Source: Streptomyces sp. PR69 | Lineage (GTDB): Bacteria > Actinomycetota > Actinomycetes > Streptomycetales > Streptomycetaceae | Direction of reading: 5' to 3' | Length of the DNA stretch: 64,000 nt | Assembly: GCF_026420845.1 (NCBI RefSeq) | Contig: NZ_JAOWCB010000027.1 | Coordinates: 1-64,000, forward strand | Shown: piece after piece, positions 56,295 to 64,000 of the stretch | How positions within the stretch are numbered: the stretch's first letter is position 1 | Layout: every line of letters starts with the position of its first letter | Program-made: the position numbers and the translations under genes | Notes under the pieces: model-generated | Seen by the model: the letters and a program-made list of their open reading frames with translations, nothing else | What the model was told of the DNA's origin: nothing | Databases searched by the model: none

Positions 56295-58124
56295 ATGCGG
56301 AGGCGGGCGTATGGCGCCGGGGCTGGTGCGGCGGGAGTGACGCGGTGGCCGCGGTGGGCCGTCCTGGTAGCGGGGTGTATGGGTGCGGCGGCATTGCTCG
56401 GCGGGTGTGAGTTGCCCGAGCCTTATGCGCCGGCCAGCAAGAATCCCGCGGGCGGCTACACGTACTACGTCAGCCCCGACGGGGACGACGACAACGACGG
56501 ACTGTCCGAAGAGCGGCCCTGGCGGTCGCTGCAGCAGGCGGACGCGCTGCGGTTCAGGCCCGGCGACCGGCTGAGGCTGGAGGGCGGCGGCCGCTTCCGG
56601 GGCACGCTCAGCATCGGCAAGGGGGACGCCGGGAGCGCGAAGGCGCCCGTGGTGATCGAGTCGTACGGGGAGGGGCGGGCCACCATCGTCGCGGAGGACA
56701 GCCCGGGAATCTCGGTGCGGGACACCGGGGGCGTGGAGATCCGCGATCTCAATCTCGAAGGGGACAAAGCCGCGTTCGAACAGTGGGCGGGCGTCGACTT
56801 CTTCAGCGGGGCGGACGCGGGCGGCGAGCAGGAGAAGAAGCAGGAGGGGAGGCAGGAGAGGAAGCCGGCGCACCTGAGGATCTCCGATGTGGACGTCTCC
56901 CACTTCCGCAACGGCATCCGCATCGGCGGGCGCGACGGCGGCGGTTTCCGGGATGTCGTGATCAGCGATGTGGCCGTGTCCGGCAACCAGGACACCGGCA
57001 TCGTCTCCTTCGGCCCGCGCTACGACCCGAAGGCACCGGCGTACGCCCACGAGGGTGTGACCGTCCTGCGCGCCAAGGTGTACGGGAACGCCGGCGATCC
57101 GACGGCGCACGACCGCAACACCGGCAGCGGGATCGTCCTGGGCAGCATCCGCGACGGCAAGGTGCAGCGGTCCTACGCGTACGACAACGGGGCGCGGTCC
57201 TCGGCGAAGGCCCCCGAGGGCCCGGAGGGGATCTGGACGCACGACTCGACCCGCATGCTCATCGAGAACAACGTCTCGGCGGGCAACCACACCGGGTCAC
57301 GGGCCGACGGCGGCGGCTTCGGGCTGGACAACAACGTGTCGTCGTCCGTCGTCCAGTACAACCTGTCGTTCCACAACGACGGCCCCGGCTACATGATCTA
57401 CTCCGGTCACGGCGGCGGCACCCACAAGGACAACACCGTCCGCTTCAACCTCAGCCTGGACGACGCCCGCAAGCTGTCGGAGTACGGCGGCATCGTGGCG
57501 TACGGCGCCCGGCTCGACGACCTGAAGATCTATCACAACACGGTGGTCCTCAAGGCCTCGGGCACGGGTGTGGCGGCGCCCGCGCTGCGGTTGCAGGAGG
57601 GGCTGCACAACACGGTGGTGAGCAACAACATCTTTGTGACGGACGGGGCCCCGCTGGTGGATGCACGGGCGGCCTTCCCGTCCGCGCAGGTGTCGCTCCG
57701 CGCCAACAACTACTTCAGCACCGGCGCATGGGCGCTGCGCTGGGGGCGGCAGACCTTCTCCTCGCTGGCCGCGTGGCGCGGGGCCTCCGGGCAGGAGAAG
57801 TGGGGCAGGACGTCGGCCGGCACCAGCGCGGACCCCTGTCTGCCCGCCGCCAAGGCCCCGGTCACCAGCGCGGACGAGGGAGTCGTCGCGCTGGTGCCGG
57901 GGTGTTCGGGGACCGTGCCGGGCGCACTGGATCTGCGGGAGTTCGGCATCGATCCGGGGGACGTGGACTACTTCGGCACGCCTCTCAGCGGCTCCAGGTC
58001 GATGGGCGCCGTCCAGCCGTCCGCAGAGTCCCGCACTGAGTCGCGCACTGAGTCCCGTACCGAGTCCAGCGCCAAGTCCAGCGCCGAGTCCCGTACGGAG
58101 CCCCCCGCCTCCCCCGCCGGCTGA
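56295..58124 (+). CDS. Secreted parallel beta-helix lipoprotein
   Basis: A 609-residue exported lipoprotein with lipobox LLGGC. YYVSPDGDDDNDGLSEERPW starts a right-handed parallel beta-helix of the pectate-lyase-like superfamily, with repeats rich in N, D and G (GVEIRDLNLEG, LRISDVDVSHFRNGIRIGG, MLIENNVSAGNHTGS, VVQYNLSFHNDGPGYMIYSG). Such folds serve polysaccharide lyases and uronate epimerases. The last 35 residues are Ser-Glu-Arg-Thr repeats that overlap the opposite gene. Facing a synthase locus, it may modify or bind the polymer outside the cell. ATG 56295 has GGGAG upstream. Confidence 0.85.
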   Translation: MRRRAYGAGAGAAGVTRWPRWAVLVAGCMGAAALLGGCELPEPYAPASKNPAGGYTYYVSPDGDDDNDGLSEERPWRSLQQADALRFRPGDRLRLEGGGRFRGTLSIGKGDAGSAKAPVVIESYGEGRATIVAEDSPGISVRDTGGVEIRDLNLEGDKAAFEQWAGVDFFSGADAGGEQEKKQEGRQERKPAHLRISDVDVSHFRNGIRIGGRDGGGFRDVVISDVAVSGNQDTGIVSFGPRYDPKAPAYAHEGVTVLRAKVYGNAGDPTAHDRNTGSGIVLGSIRDGKVQRSYAYDNGARSSAKAPEGPEGIWTHDSTRMLIENNVSAGNHTGSRADGGGFGLDNNVSSSVVQYNLSFHNDGPGYMIYSGHGGGTHKDNTVRFNLSLDDARKLSEYGGIVAYGARLDDLKIYHNTVVLKASGTGVAAPALRLQEGLHNTVVSNNIFVTDGAPLVDARAAFPSAQVSLRANNYFSTGAWALRWGRQTFSSLAAWRGASGQEKWGRTSAGTSADPCLPAAKAPVTSADEGVVALVPGCSGTVPGALDLREFGIDPGDVDYFGTPLSGSRSMGAVQPSAESRTESRTESRTESSAKSSAESRTEPPASPAG

Positions 58125-59503
58125 CGGACCCCGGCCGCGGGCTGCTGGCCGGGGAGCAGAGACGCGGCCGGACCGGCGGCGCCGCCGGGCGCCGGGCGGC
58201 CCAGGGCGCGCACCGTCCACCCCGCCGCCCGCCAGCGCGGTGCGTCGAGGGCGTTGCGGGCGTCCAGGATCCTCGGGGTCCGCACGAGCGGGGCCAGCGC
58301 GGCCGGGTCCAGTGCGCGGTACGCGGCCCACTCGGTCAGATGCAGGACGACGTCGGCGTCCCGGCACGCGGTGACGGCGTCCGGCGCGTACTCCGCCCCG
58401 GGCAGCACCGCGCGTGCGTTCTCCGCGCCTTCCGGGTCGTGGATGGACAGCTCTGCGCCTTCGCGGAGGGCCGCCTCCGCCACGGCGAGGGCGGGTGAGT
58501 CCCGTACGTCGTCGCTGTCCGGCTTGAACGTCACCCCGAGGACCGCCACCCGCCGGCCGGCGAGGTCTCCGCCCGCGAGGTCCCTGGCGACGTCCAGGGC
58601 CCGCCGCCGCTGCCGCAGATTGATCGCGTCGATCTCGTGGAGGAAGTCCACGGCGTGGCCCACGCCCATTTCCCGGGCGCGGGCGGCGAAGGCGCGGATG
58701 TCCTTGGGCAGGCATCCGCCGCCGAAGCCGAGCCCCGCGGACAGGAAGCGCCGCCCGATGCGGGTGTCGTGCCCGATGGCCTCGGCCAGGGTTGCCACAT
58801 CCGCCCCGGCCGCGTCGCAGACCTCGGCCATGGCGTTGATGAACGAGATCTTCGTGGCGAGGAAGGAGTTCGCCGCGACCTTCACCAGCTCGGCGGTGGC
58901 CGGGTCGGTGCAGAGGTACGGGACGCCCGCGGCGAGCATGGGCGCGTACACCGCACGGAGGGTCTGATCGGCCTGGGAGGACAGGACGCCGGACACCAGC
59001 CGGTCGGGACGCAGCGTGTCCTGGACGGCGTACCCCTCGCGCAGGAACTCCGGATTCCAGGCGATCTCCGCGCCCCCGCCCTCGGGGGCGAGCCCGTCGA
59101 CGAGCGAGGCGAGCCGGACCGTCGTGCCCACCGGGACGGTCGACTTGCCCACGATCAGACAGCGGCGGTGCAGATGCGGGGCGAGGCCCGTGACGACGGC
59201 GTCGACGTGGCGCAGATCCGCGGCGGGCGAGTCGCGTTGCTGGGGGGTGCCCACGCAGATGAAGTGGACGTCTCCGAAGCCGGCGGCCTCCCGCAGGGAG
59301 GTGGTGAACCGCAGCCGCCCGGAGCGGACGTTTCTGCCGAGGATCTCGCCCAGCCCCGGCTCGAAGAAGGGCGGGCTGCCGACGGCGAGTTCCTTGATCT
59401 TGGCGGCGTCGGAGTCGACGCCGAGGACGTCGTGTCCGATCTCCGCCATGCACGCCGCGTGCACGGCGCCCAGGTATCCCGTGCCGATGACGGTCAACCG
59501 CAT
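57968..59503 (-). CDS. UDP-glucose 6-dehydrogenase
   Basis: An NAD-dependent UDP-glucose/GDP-mannose dehydrogenase of 511 residues, making UDP-glucuronate. The Rossmann start is LTVIGTGYLG. FICVGTPQQ, the substrate-site AELVKVAANSFLATKISFIN and the catalytic cysteine in GFGGGCLPKDI (C264) are all present. FKPDSDDVRDSP in the last domain is standard. The final 60 residues are extra: Pro/Ala/Gly, then RDSV repeats, overlapping the convergent beta-helix gene by 157 bases. It is the last gene of the minus-strand sugar cluster, 51 bases after the epimerase. Confidence 0.94.
   Translation of the reverse strand: MRLTVIGTGYLGAVHAACMAEIGHDVLGVDSDAAKIKELAVGSPPFFEPGLGEILGRNVRSGRLRFTTSLREAAGFGDVHFICVGTPQQRDSPAADLRHVDAVVTGLAPHLHRRCLIVGKSTVPVGTTVRLASLVDGLAPEGGGAEIAWNPEFLREGYAVQDTLRPDRLVSGVLSSQADQTLRAVYAPMLAAGVPYLCTDPATAELVKVAANSFLATKISFINAMAEVCDAAGADVATLAEAIGHDTRIGRRFLSAGLGFGGGCLPKDIRAFAARAREMGVGHAVDFLHEIDAINLRQRRRALDVARDLAGGDLAGRRVAVLGVTFKPDSDDVRDSPALAVAEAALREGAELSIHDPEGAENARAVLPGAEYAPDAVTACRDADVVLHLTEWAAYRALDPAALAPLVRTPRILDARNALDAPRWRAAGWTVRALGRPAPGGAAGPAASLLPGQQPAAGVRQPAGEAGGSVRDSALDLALDSVRDSVRDSVRDSADGWTAPIDLEPLRGVPK
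58024..58104. repeat. 12-bp tandem repeat coding on both strands
   Basis: Six imperfect units of GAGTCCCGCACT encode ESRT repeats for the beta-helix lipoprotein on one strand and RDSV repeats for UDP-glucose dehydrogenase on the other. Confidence 0.8.
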
Positions 59504-59554
59504 GTCATGCCTCCTGTAAGCCGCTGTGCGGCAGGTCGGTCCGGCTTGGCCGGT

Positions 59555-60580
59555 TCAGTCCGGGTAGCCGTCCGGGTTGAGGTCCTGGAAGCGCCATGCG
59601 TCGGCGCACATCGCCGCGAGGCCGCGGGTGGCGGTCCAGCCCCATGCGCGCCCTGCCGCGCCCGGGTCGGCCACCAGCGCCGCCACATCCCCGGGGCGGC
59701 GGCGGGTGATCTCGTACGGGATGGGCCGGCCGCAGGCTTCCTGGAACGCGGCGATCAGGTCCAGGACGGACGTCCCCACCCCGGTGCCCAGGTTGAAGAC
59801 CCGCATGCCGCGGTCGTCGCCCAGGTGTTCGAGGGCGACGCGGTGGCCGTCGGCGACGTCCATGACATGGATGTAGTCGCGCACCCCGGTGCCGTCAGCC
59901 GTCGGATAGTCGTCGCCGAAGACGCTCAGCGCCTCCCGTCTGCCGACCGCGACCTGGGCGAGATACGGCATGACGTTGCCCGGCACGCCGTGCGGGTCCT
60001 CGCCGAGCAGACCGCTCGGGTGCGCGCCGACCGGGTTGAAGTAGCGCAGCGCCAGAACGCTGAGCTCCGGCTGGTGCCGGCAGGCGTCGGCCAGGAGCTG
60101 TTCGCAGAGCCATTTGGAGGTGGCGTACGGATTGGTGGGGGCGGCCGGGTGGTTCTCGGTGAGCGGGATGCCGGCCGGGGCGTCGCCGTAGACCGAGCAG
60201 GACGAGGAGAAGACCAGCCGGTGCACCCTGTGCGTCCGCATGGCGTGCAGCAGCGCCGTCGTGCCGCCGAGGTTGACGTCGTAGTACTCCGTCGGCTTCT
60301 CCACGGACTCACCCACGGCCTTCTTCGCCGCGAAGTGCACGACCGCGTCGATGGAGTGGGCGGCGAAGACGCGGTCCAGCGCGGCGCGGTCGCGCAGATC
60401 GGCCCGGTAGGCGGCGGCGACAGGGCGGCCGGCGACCTTCGCGATGCGTTCCAGGGCGTGGGGCGAGCTGTTGGAGTGGTCGTCGACGACGACGACCTCG
60501 TAGCCGTGCTCGATCAGTTCGACGCAGGTGTGGCTGCCGATGAATCCGGCGCCGCCGGTGACCAGGACCGTTTCGGACAT
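59555..60580 (-). CDS. galE: UDP-glucose 4-epimerase (GalE-type)
   Basis: An extended short-chain dehydrogenase of 341 residues. NAD motif VTGGAGFIGSH (7-17), VVHFAAKKAVGES, catalytic FSSSCSVYG and YATSK (Y152, K156), and RYFNPVGAHPSG are typical GalE. It interconverts UDP-glucose and UDP-galactose; in a locus with UDP-xylose synthase it might also make UDP-arabinose. ATG 60580 has GAGG eight bases upstream. It lies 75 bases after the synthase gene. Confidence 0.93.
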   Translation of the reverse strand: MSETVLVTGGAGFIGSHTCVELIEHGYEVVVVDDHSNSSPHALERIAKVAGRPVAAAYRADLRDRAALDRVFAAHSIDAVVHFAAKKAVGESVEKPTEYYDVNLGGTTALLHAMRTHRVHRLVFSSSCSVYGDAPAGIPLTENHPAAPTNPYATSKWLCEQLLADACRHQPELSVLALRYFNPVGAHPSGLLGEDPHGVPGNVMPYLAQVAVGRREALSVFGDDYPTADGTGVRDYIHVMDVADGHRVALEHLGDDRGMRVFNLGTGVGTSVLDLIAAFQEACGRPIPYEITRRRPGDVAALVADPGAAGRAWGWTATRGLAAMCADAWRFQDLNPDGYPD

Positions 60581-60655
60581 GGAGGGACCTCGTTTCATGC
60601 CGCGGGGAGGGAAGAGGCAGGGAGGAGAAGGGGCATGGGGTGTGCCGGCGTCAGG

Positions 60656-62620
60656 TCACCAGCCGAAGACGCCCGCCGCGTAGCGGGGGTACAGCGCGAT
60701 GGCCAGGGCGAGCGGGAGCAGCGCCGCGGCCCCGGCCAGCAGTGGGGTGCGGGCGGTGCCGAGCGCCCTGTGCACGGGCATGCCCGCCCCCTTGGCTACT
60801 TCCGCCGCGTGGAGCCCCGCGATTGCCAGAGTGACCGCGGCGTAGGACAGCGCGCCGAGGATGCAGAGGAAGACATAGCCGGCCGCGGGGCCGGTGAGCT
60901 CCCCGTACACGGCCGCGCACGACAGCGTCAGCGTGACGGCCAGATGCGGTGCGACCAGCCGGAGCGGCAGGGGTTCCAGGCCGTTGCGGGCCTTGGGGGT
61001 GACCTTGAAGACGACGGGACGCGGTCGCAGCCGCTGCCGTACGGCCGCCGCCACCCCCCAGGCGACATAGGGCCAGCGGGACAGGCCGAACAGCCAGTTC
61101 TCCCAGCTCAGTACGGGGGCGTCGCGCGGTCGCAGCAGGCCCCGCCGCCGCATGAACACCGTGAGCAGCACCAGCCACACCGACATGGCCCAGAAGTGCA
61201 CCAGGAACACAAAGTAGTTCACATTGATCCAGGGGATGCCCACCACCGCCGCCACGGCGGGCAGCGCCAGCCCGGTCGTCGTGACCAGCGCCAGCATGGG
61301 GTAGAACGAAAGCGTGTAGAGGAAGCGGATGCGCAGCTTCCAGGGGAGCCGTCTCAGATGCCGCGGCAGCAGCCCGAAGAGCATGAAGGTCAGGCTTCGC
61401 GACCACTGGAACTCCTGAGTGATCATGGCGGCGAAGGTGTACGGCCCTTCGCCGTGCGCCTCGGCGTCGATCGCGAACGCACCGTGCCAGCCAGCCGAGT
61501 TGAGCAGAAATGCCGTCGAGAAGTCCTCCGCCAACTCCGGGCCGAGGCCCCCGATGTCGCGCAGGGCGGCGGTGCGCACCGCGTAGTGGGAGCCGATGCA
61601 CACCGGGGCCAGGCCCCCCGAATGGCCCAGCTGCACCGCGCCGTGGAAGATCGCCTCACGGTAGAGCCTGCCGCGCGCCGCCCACGAGGAGTCCGCGTTG
61701 GAGTCGCAGACGCTCGGCGCGGCCACATAGCCGATGGCGGGGTCCGCGAACGGCCGGACCACCTCGGTGAGATAGCCCGGCTGCGGCACATGGTCGCAGT
61801 CGAGCTGCGCGACGACGTCGTAGTCGCGGTAGCCCCAGTGGTCGTAGAAGTAGGCGAGATTGCCTTCCTTGCACTTGGTGCGGCGGGGCCAGTCGGCGCG
61901 GTGGTAGTCCGGCCGCCCGGTGCGGGTCGACACCCGCACTCCGTGCTCCGCACACCACCGCTGGATCTCCGGTGACGGGTCCTCGTCGCAGAGCCAGACG
62001 TCGTATGCGTACGGGAAGTCCTGGGCCAGCATCGCCCGGAGCGTTTTCTCGGCCACCTCCCACTGTTCCGACGGGGCGCGTGTGACCGCGAACGCGGTGC
62101 GCAGCTTCGGGACCTCGGCCCGCGGCTGGAAACGCTGGAGTCTGATGACGGCGACGATGAACTGAAGGGGGAGGAGGGAGAGATAGAGCAGGAGCAGGCT
62201 GTTGACGGTCAGGCCGAGCCAGCTCACCCGGTGCTCCGGCTGCAGCCACCAGATCCAGAACCAGATGACGCAGGTCAGCCAGCCGGTGGCCAGTGCCGTC
62301 ACCTTCAGCCGGTCGCGCCGGGGCAGACAGGTCGCGAAAGCGTAGGGCCGGGGCTTGAGGGGGCGGGGGTCGAGGTCGAAGGACGGGCCGTCGGCGGGGA
62401 CGTCGAGGATATTGCCGTCCGACAGGTGCAGGATGTGGGTCCGCAGGGCTTCGGGGTCGGGCGGGCTGCCGGGTGCGGGCGCCGCGGCGGGCGGCGGTGC
62501 GGGCGGTGGTACGGCGGTGGCCGGTGCGGACGATCGTACGGCCGTGGCCTGCGGGGCCTGCGGGGCCTGCGGGGCCTGTGGGGCCTGCGGGGCCTGCGGG
62601 CGGTCGAGCGGGAGGGTCAT
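60656..62620 (-). CDS. Membrane family 2 glycosyltransferase (cellulose/hyaluronan synthase-like)
   Basis: A processive-type GT2 enzyme of 654 residues. A repeat-rich N-terminus (Gln-Ala-Pro), two membrane helices (about 105-160), and the catalytic domain with CDEDPS (211-216), DCDH (274-277), EDFSTAF (365-371) and QEFQWSRS (402-409) are followed by about six C-terminal helices. The acceptor motif is QxxxW-like rather than strict QxxRW. It should polymerise a sugar nucleotide and export the chain. ATG 62620 overlaps the upstream decarboxylase stop (ATGA). Neighbouring genes supply UDP-uronic and pentose donors. Confidence 0.9.
   Translation of the reverse strand: MTLPLDRPQAPQAPQAPQAPQAPQATAVRSSAPATAVPPPAPPPAAAPAPGSPPDPEALRTHILHLSDGNILDVPADGPSFDLDPRPLKPRPYAFATCLPRRDRLKVTALATGWLTCVIWFWIWWLQPEHRVSWLGLTVNSLLLLYLSLLPLQFIVAVIRLQRFQPRAEVPKLRTAFAVTRAPSEQWEVAEKTLRAMLAQDFPYAYDVWLCDEDPSPEIQRWCAEHGVRVSTRTGRPDYHRADWPRRTKCKEGNLAYFYDHWGYRDYDVVAQLDCDHVPQPGYLTEVVRPFADPAIGYVAAPSVCDSNADSSWAARGRLYREAIFHGAVQLGHSGGLAPVCIGSHYAVRTAALRDIGGLGPELAEDFSTAFLLNSAGWHGAFAIDAEAHGEGPYTFAAMITQEFQWSRSLTFMLFGLLPRHLRRLPWKLRIRFLYTLSFYPMLALVTTTGLALPAVAAVVGIPWINVNYFVFLVHFWAMSVWLVLLTVFMRRRGLLRPRDAPVLSWENWLFGLSRWPYVAWGVAAAVRQRLRPRPVVFKVTPKARNGLEPLPLRLVAPHLAVTLTLSCAAVYGELTGPAAGYVFLCILGALSYAAVTLAIAGLHAAEVAKGAGMPVHRALGTARTPLLAGAAALLPLALAIALYPRYAAGVFGW
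62547..62600 (-). repeat. 9-bp tandem repeat at the start of the GT2 gene
   Basis: Six units of GCCTGCGGG (one with T) encode Gln-Ala-Pro repeats at residues about 8-25 of the synthase. Confidence 0.88.
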
Positions 62621-63600
62621 GGCAGTCCCGACCGCCCGGAGTGCAGCAGCCTCGCTCCGGCGGCCAGGTCCTCGGGGCGGGCCGCGAACCACTCCACCGT
62701 GCGGCGCAGCCCCTCCGCGATGTCGACCTCCGGGTGCCAGCCGAGCAGTTCCTCGGCGAGGGCGATCACCGGGCGGCGGCGCACCGGGTCGTCGGCGGGC
62801 AGCCCGCGGTACTCCACCGTGGACGAGGAGCCGGTGATGTCGAGGACCAGTTCGGCCAGCTCCGTGACCGCCAGTTCCCTCGGATTTCCCAGATTGACCG
62901 GGCCCGCCTCGTCCGAGTCGAGCATGGCGATGATTCCGCGGATCAGATCGTCGACATAGCAGAAGCTGCGGGTCTGCTTTCCGTCCCCGTAAACGGTCAG
63001 CGGTGCTCCGCTCAGCGCCTGGGTGATGAAGCTGGAGACCACGCGTCCGTCGTGCGGACGCATGCGCGGACCGTAGGTGTTGAAGATGCGTACGATGCCG
63101 ACATTTGCGTCGAGGGTGCGCCGGTAGGCGAAGGACAGCGCTTCGGCGAATCGCTTGGCTTCGTCGTACACGCTGCGCGGGCCAATGGGATTGACATTTC
63201 CCCAGTAGTCCTCGTCCTGCGGATGGAGCAAGGGGTCGCCGTACACCTCGCTCGTCGAGGCGAGGACCAGGCGTGCGCCGTGGCGGTGGGCCAGACGCAG
63301 GGCGTTCTCCGTGCCGCGGCTGCCGGCGGCCAGGGTCTGCAGGGGCAGCCGCAGATAGTCGGGCGGTGAGGCGGGGCTCGCCAGATGGGTCACGGCGTCA
63401 ACCGGACCGGACACGTCCACGGCGACGCTGACATCTGTGTGGCGGAATTCAAAAGCGGGGTTCTGTCTCAGCCGGGCGATGTTCTTCGGCTCGCCCGTCG
63501 AGAAATCATCCAGGCACACCACGGAGTCGCCGCGGCGCAGCAGTGCCTCGCACAGATGCGAGCCCAGAAAGCCGCCGCCGCCGGTCACAACAACGCGCAT
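62617..63600 (-). CDS. UDP-glucuronate decarboxylase (UDP-xylose synthase type)
   Basis: An extended SDR of 327 residues matching UXS enzymes: VTGGGGFLGSHL (5-16), HLASPASPPDY, the catalytic TSEVYGDP (E118) and SVYDEAKRFAEA (Y145, K149), EDYWGNVNPIGPRS, RIFNTYGPRM and GDGKQTRSFCYVDDLI. It converts UDP-glucuronate to UDP-xylose. dTDP-glucose dehydratase is the nearest alternative, but the HPQDEDYWGNVNP stretch favours UXS. It is the first gene of the minus-strand cluster. Confidence 0.9.
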   Translation of the reverse strand: MRVVVTGGGGFLGSHLCEALLRRGDSVVCLDDFSTGEPKNIARLRQNPAFEFRHTDVSVAVDVSGPVDAVTHLASPASPPDYLRLPLQTLAAGSRGTENALRLAHRHGARLVLASTSEVYGDPLLHPQDEDYWGNVNPIGPRSVYDEAKRFAEALSFAYRRTLDANVGIVRIFNTYGPRMRPHDGRVVSSFITQALSGAPLTVYGDGKQTRSFCYVDDLIRGIIAMLDSDEAGPVNLGNPRELAVTELAELVLDITGSSSTVEYRGLPADDPVRRRPVIALAEELLGWHPEVDIAEGLRRTVEWFAARPEDLAAGARLLHSGRSGLP

Positions 63601-63840
63601 GACTTATCTCCAGCGGTCTCGGTTATCGGACAACCGCAGAAAAGCGTATGGACGTTCATAGGATTTTCTGTGATGGTTTCCGGCGCTGCTGCGCTGATCG
63701 GCGGGCATCTGGCGGCCGCGGCGCGCGCCCTGCGGGCCGGGGGCCGTCGGCCCCGTCACTCGGGCGTGTGAACGGGCTCCGGGCGAGTCGCCCGGCCGGT
63801 CGGCAGGGGGCCGTGTGCCGGTCCGGCGGGAGCCGTGTCG

Positions 63841-63867
63841 TTGACCGGGCTTCGGATGGCGTAAGGT
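63841..63867 (+). promoter_or_regulatory. Possible promoter of initiator tRNA
   Basis: TTGACC and TAAGGT are spaced 15 bases apart, with the latter 12 bases before the tRNA. The spacing is short, so the -35 assignment is tentative. Confidence 0.4.
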
Positions 63868-63879
63868 GGTGTTCACCGA

Positions 63880-63953
63880 CGCGGGGTGGAGCAGCTCGGT
63901 AGCTCGCTGGGCTCATAACCCAGAGGTCGCAGGTTCAAATCCTGTCCCCGCTA
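63880..63953 (+). tRNA. Initiator tRNA-Met (anticodon CAT)
   Basis: A 74-base tRNA. The acceptor begins CGCGGGG with a mismatched first pair (C1-T72), and the anticodon stem has three G-C pairs (GGG-CTCATAA-CCC), both hallmarks of the initiator. The T-loop is TTCAAAT. Confidence 0.93.
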
Positions 63954-63961
63954 CTCGCATA

Positions 63962-64000
63962 CGGCGGCCCGGCACTTCTCACAGGAGTGCCGGGCCGCCG
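63962..64000 (+). terminator. Terminator of initiator tRNA
   Basis: Arms CGGCGGCCCGGCACT and AGTGCCGGGCCGCCG with a 9-base loop close the window. Confidence 0.85.

Noticed and set aside
58637..61975. An 1100-codon plus-strand open frame across three sugar genes
   Set aside because: It spans gene boundaries and is antisense to three well-supported enzymes.

Overview
The window is high-GC DNA from a Streptomyces-type actinomycete chromosome. The lineage is indicated by bldC, an intact five-gene conservon, Lsr2-type and DUF3073 proteins, valine dehydrogenase, a short SRP RNA beside dnaX, many GTG starts and leaderless promoters. From about 17.4 kb to 47 kb the gene order (tRNA-Ser, SRP RNA, dnaX, purD, purC, lsr2-like, purSQL, purF, purM, DUF3073, vdh, bldC, hrpA) matches, as I recall it, the core block around SCO4067-SCO4092 of S. 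coelicolor. That comparison is from memory, not from an alignment.

Left accessory part (1-17 kb). A polyprenyl-phosphate sugar transferase (480-2000) is followed by a four-gene minus-strand unit (2410-7515). That unit encodes a Y4yA-type PLP decarboxylase, a cysteine-synthase/rhodanese fusion, a cysteine-desulfurase-like aminotransferase and a methyltransferase. It looks like an unassigned amino-acid or sulfur pathway. Two plus-strand genes follow (8133-10504): a DMATS-type indole prenyltransferase and a MalY/PatB-like PLP enzyme, which suggests a small prenyl-indole pathway. A conservon (cvnA-B-C-D plus P450, 10558-15026, minus) comes next; its P450 lacks the ExxR motif. A secreted protein ending in an LARTG sortase-like signal (15569-16873) and a remnant of an ATPase gene complete this part.

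Core part (17-47 kb). tRNA-Ser, the SRP RNA and dnaX lead into dispersed purine genes: purD, purC, purS-purQ-purL, purF and purM. Between them sit three tRNA-Gly genes, an Lsr2-like nucleoid protein, a winged-helix regulator with a palindromic operator, a frameshifted M23 peptidase and a META-domain lipoprotein. bldC has a long leader with a hairpin next to its ribosome site. hrpA follows.

Right part (47-64 kb). This holds a DsbA/CcdA-type thiol pair, a tRNA-Phe/Asp/Glu cluster, a membrane metallophosphoesterase, a zincin-like protein fused by start/stop overlap to two CrcB fluoride-channel subunits, and a DEAD-box helicase with an Arg/Asp-rich tail. After tRNA-Lys there is a probable extracellular polysaccharide locus. 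On the minus strand it runs UDP-glucuronate decarboxylase, membrane GT2 synthase, UDP-galactose-type epimerase and UDP-glucose dehydrogenase, facing a secreted beta-helix lipoprotein. These genes would supply UDP-GlcA, UDP-xylose and possibly UDP-arabinose or UDP-galactose to the synthase. The window ends with initiator tRNA-Met.

Two cross-cutting patterns stand out. Short in-frame tandem repeats (6-24 bp units) recur at gene ends throughout, and several genes (dnaX, purD, purF and others) appear to be leaderless, with a -10 hexamer 6-7 bases before the start codon.
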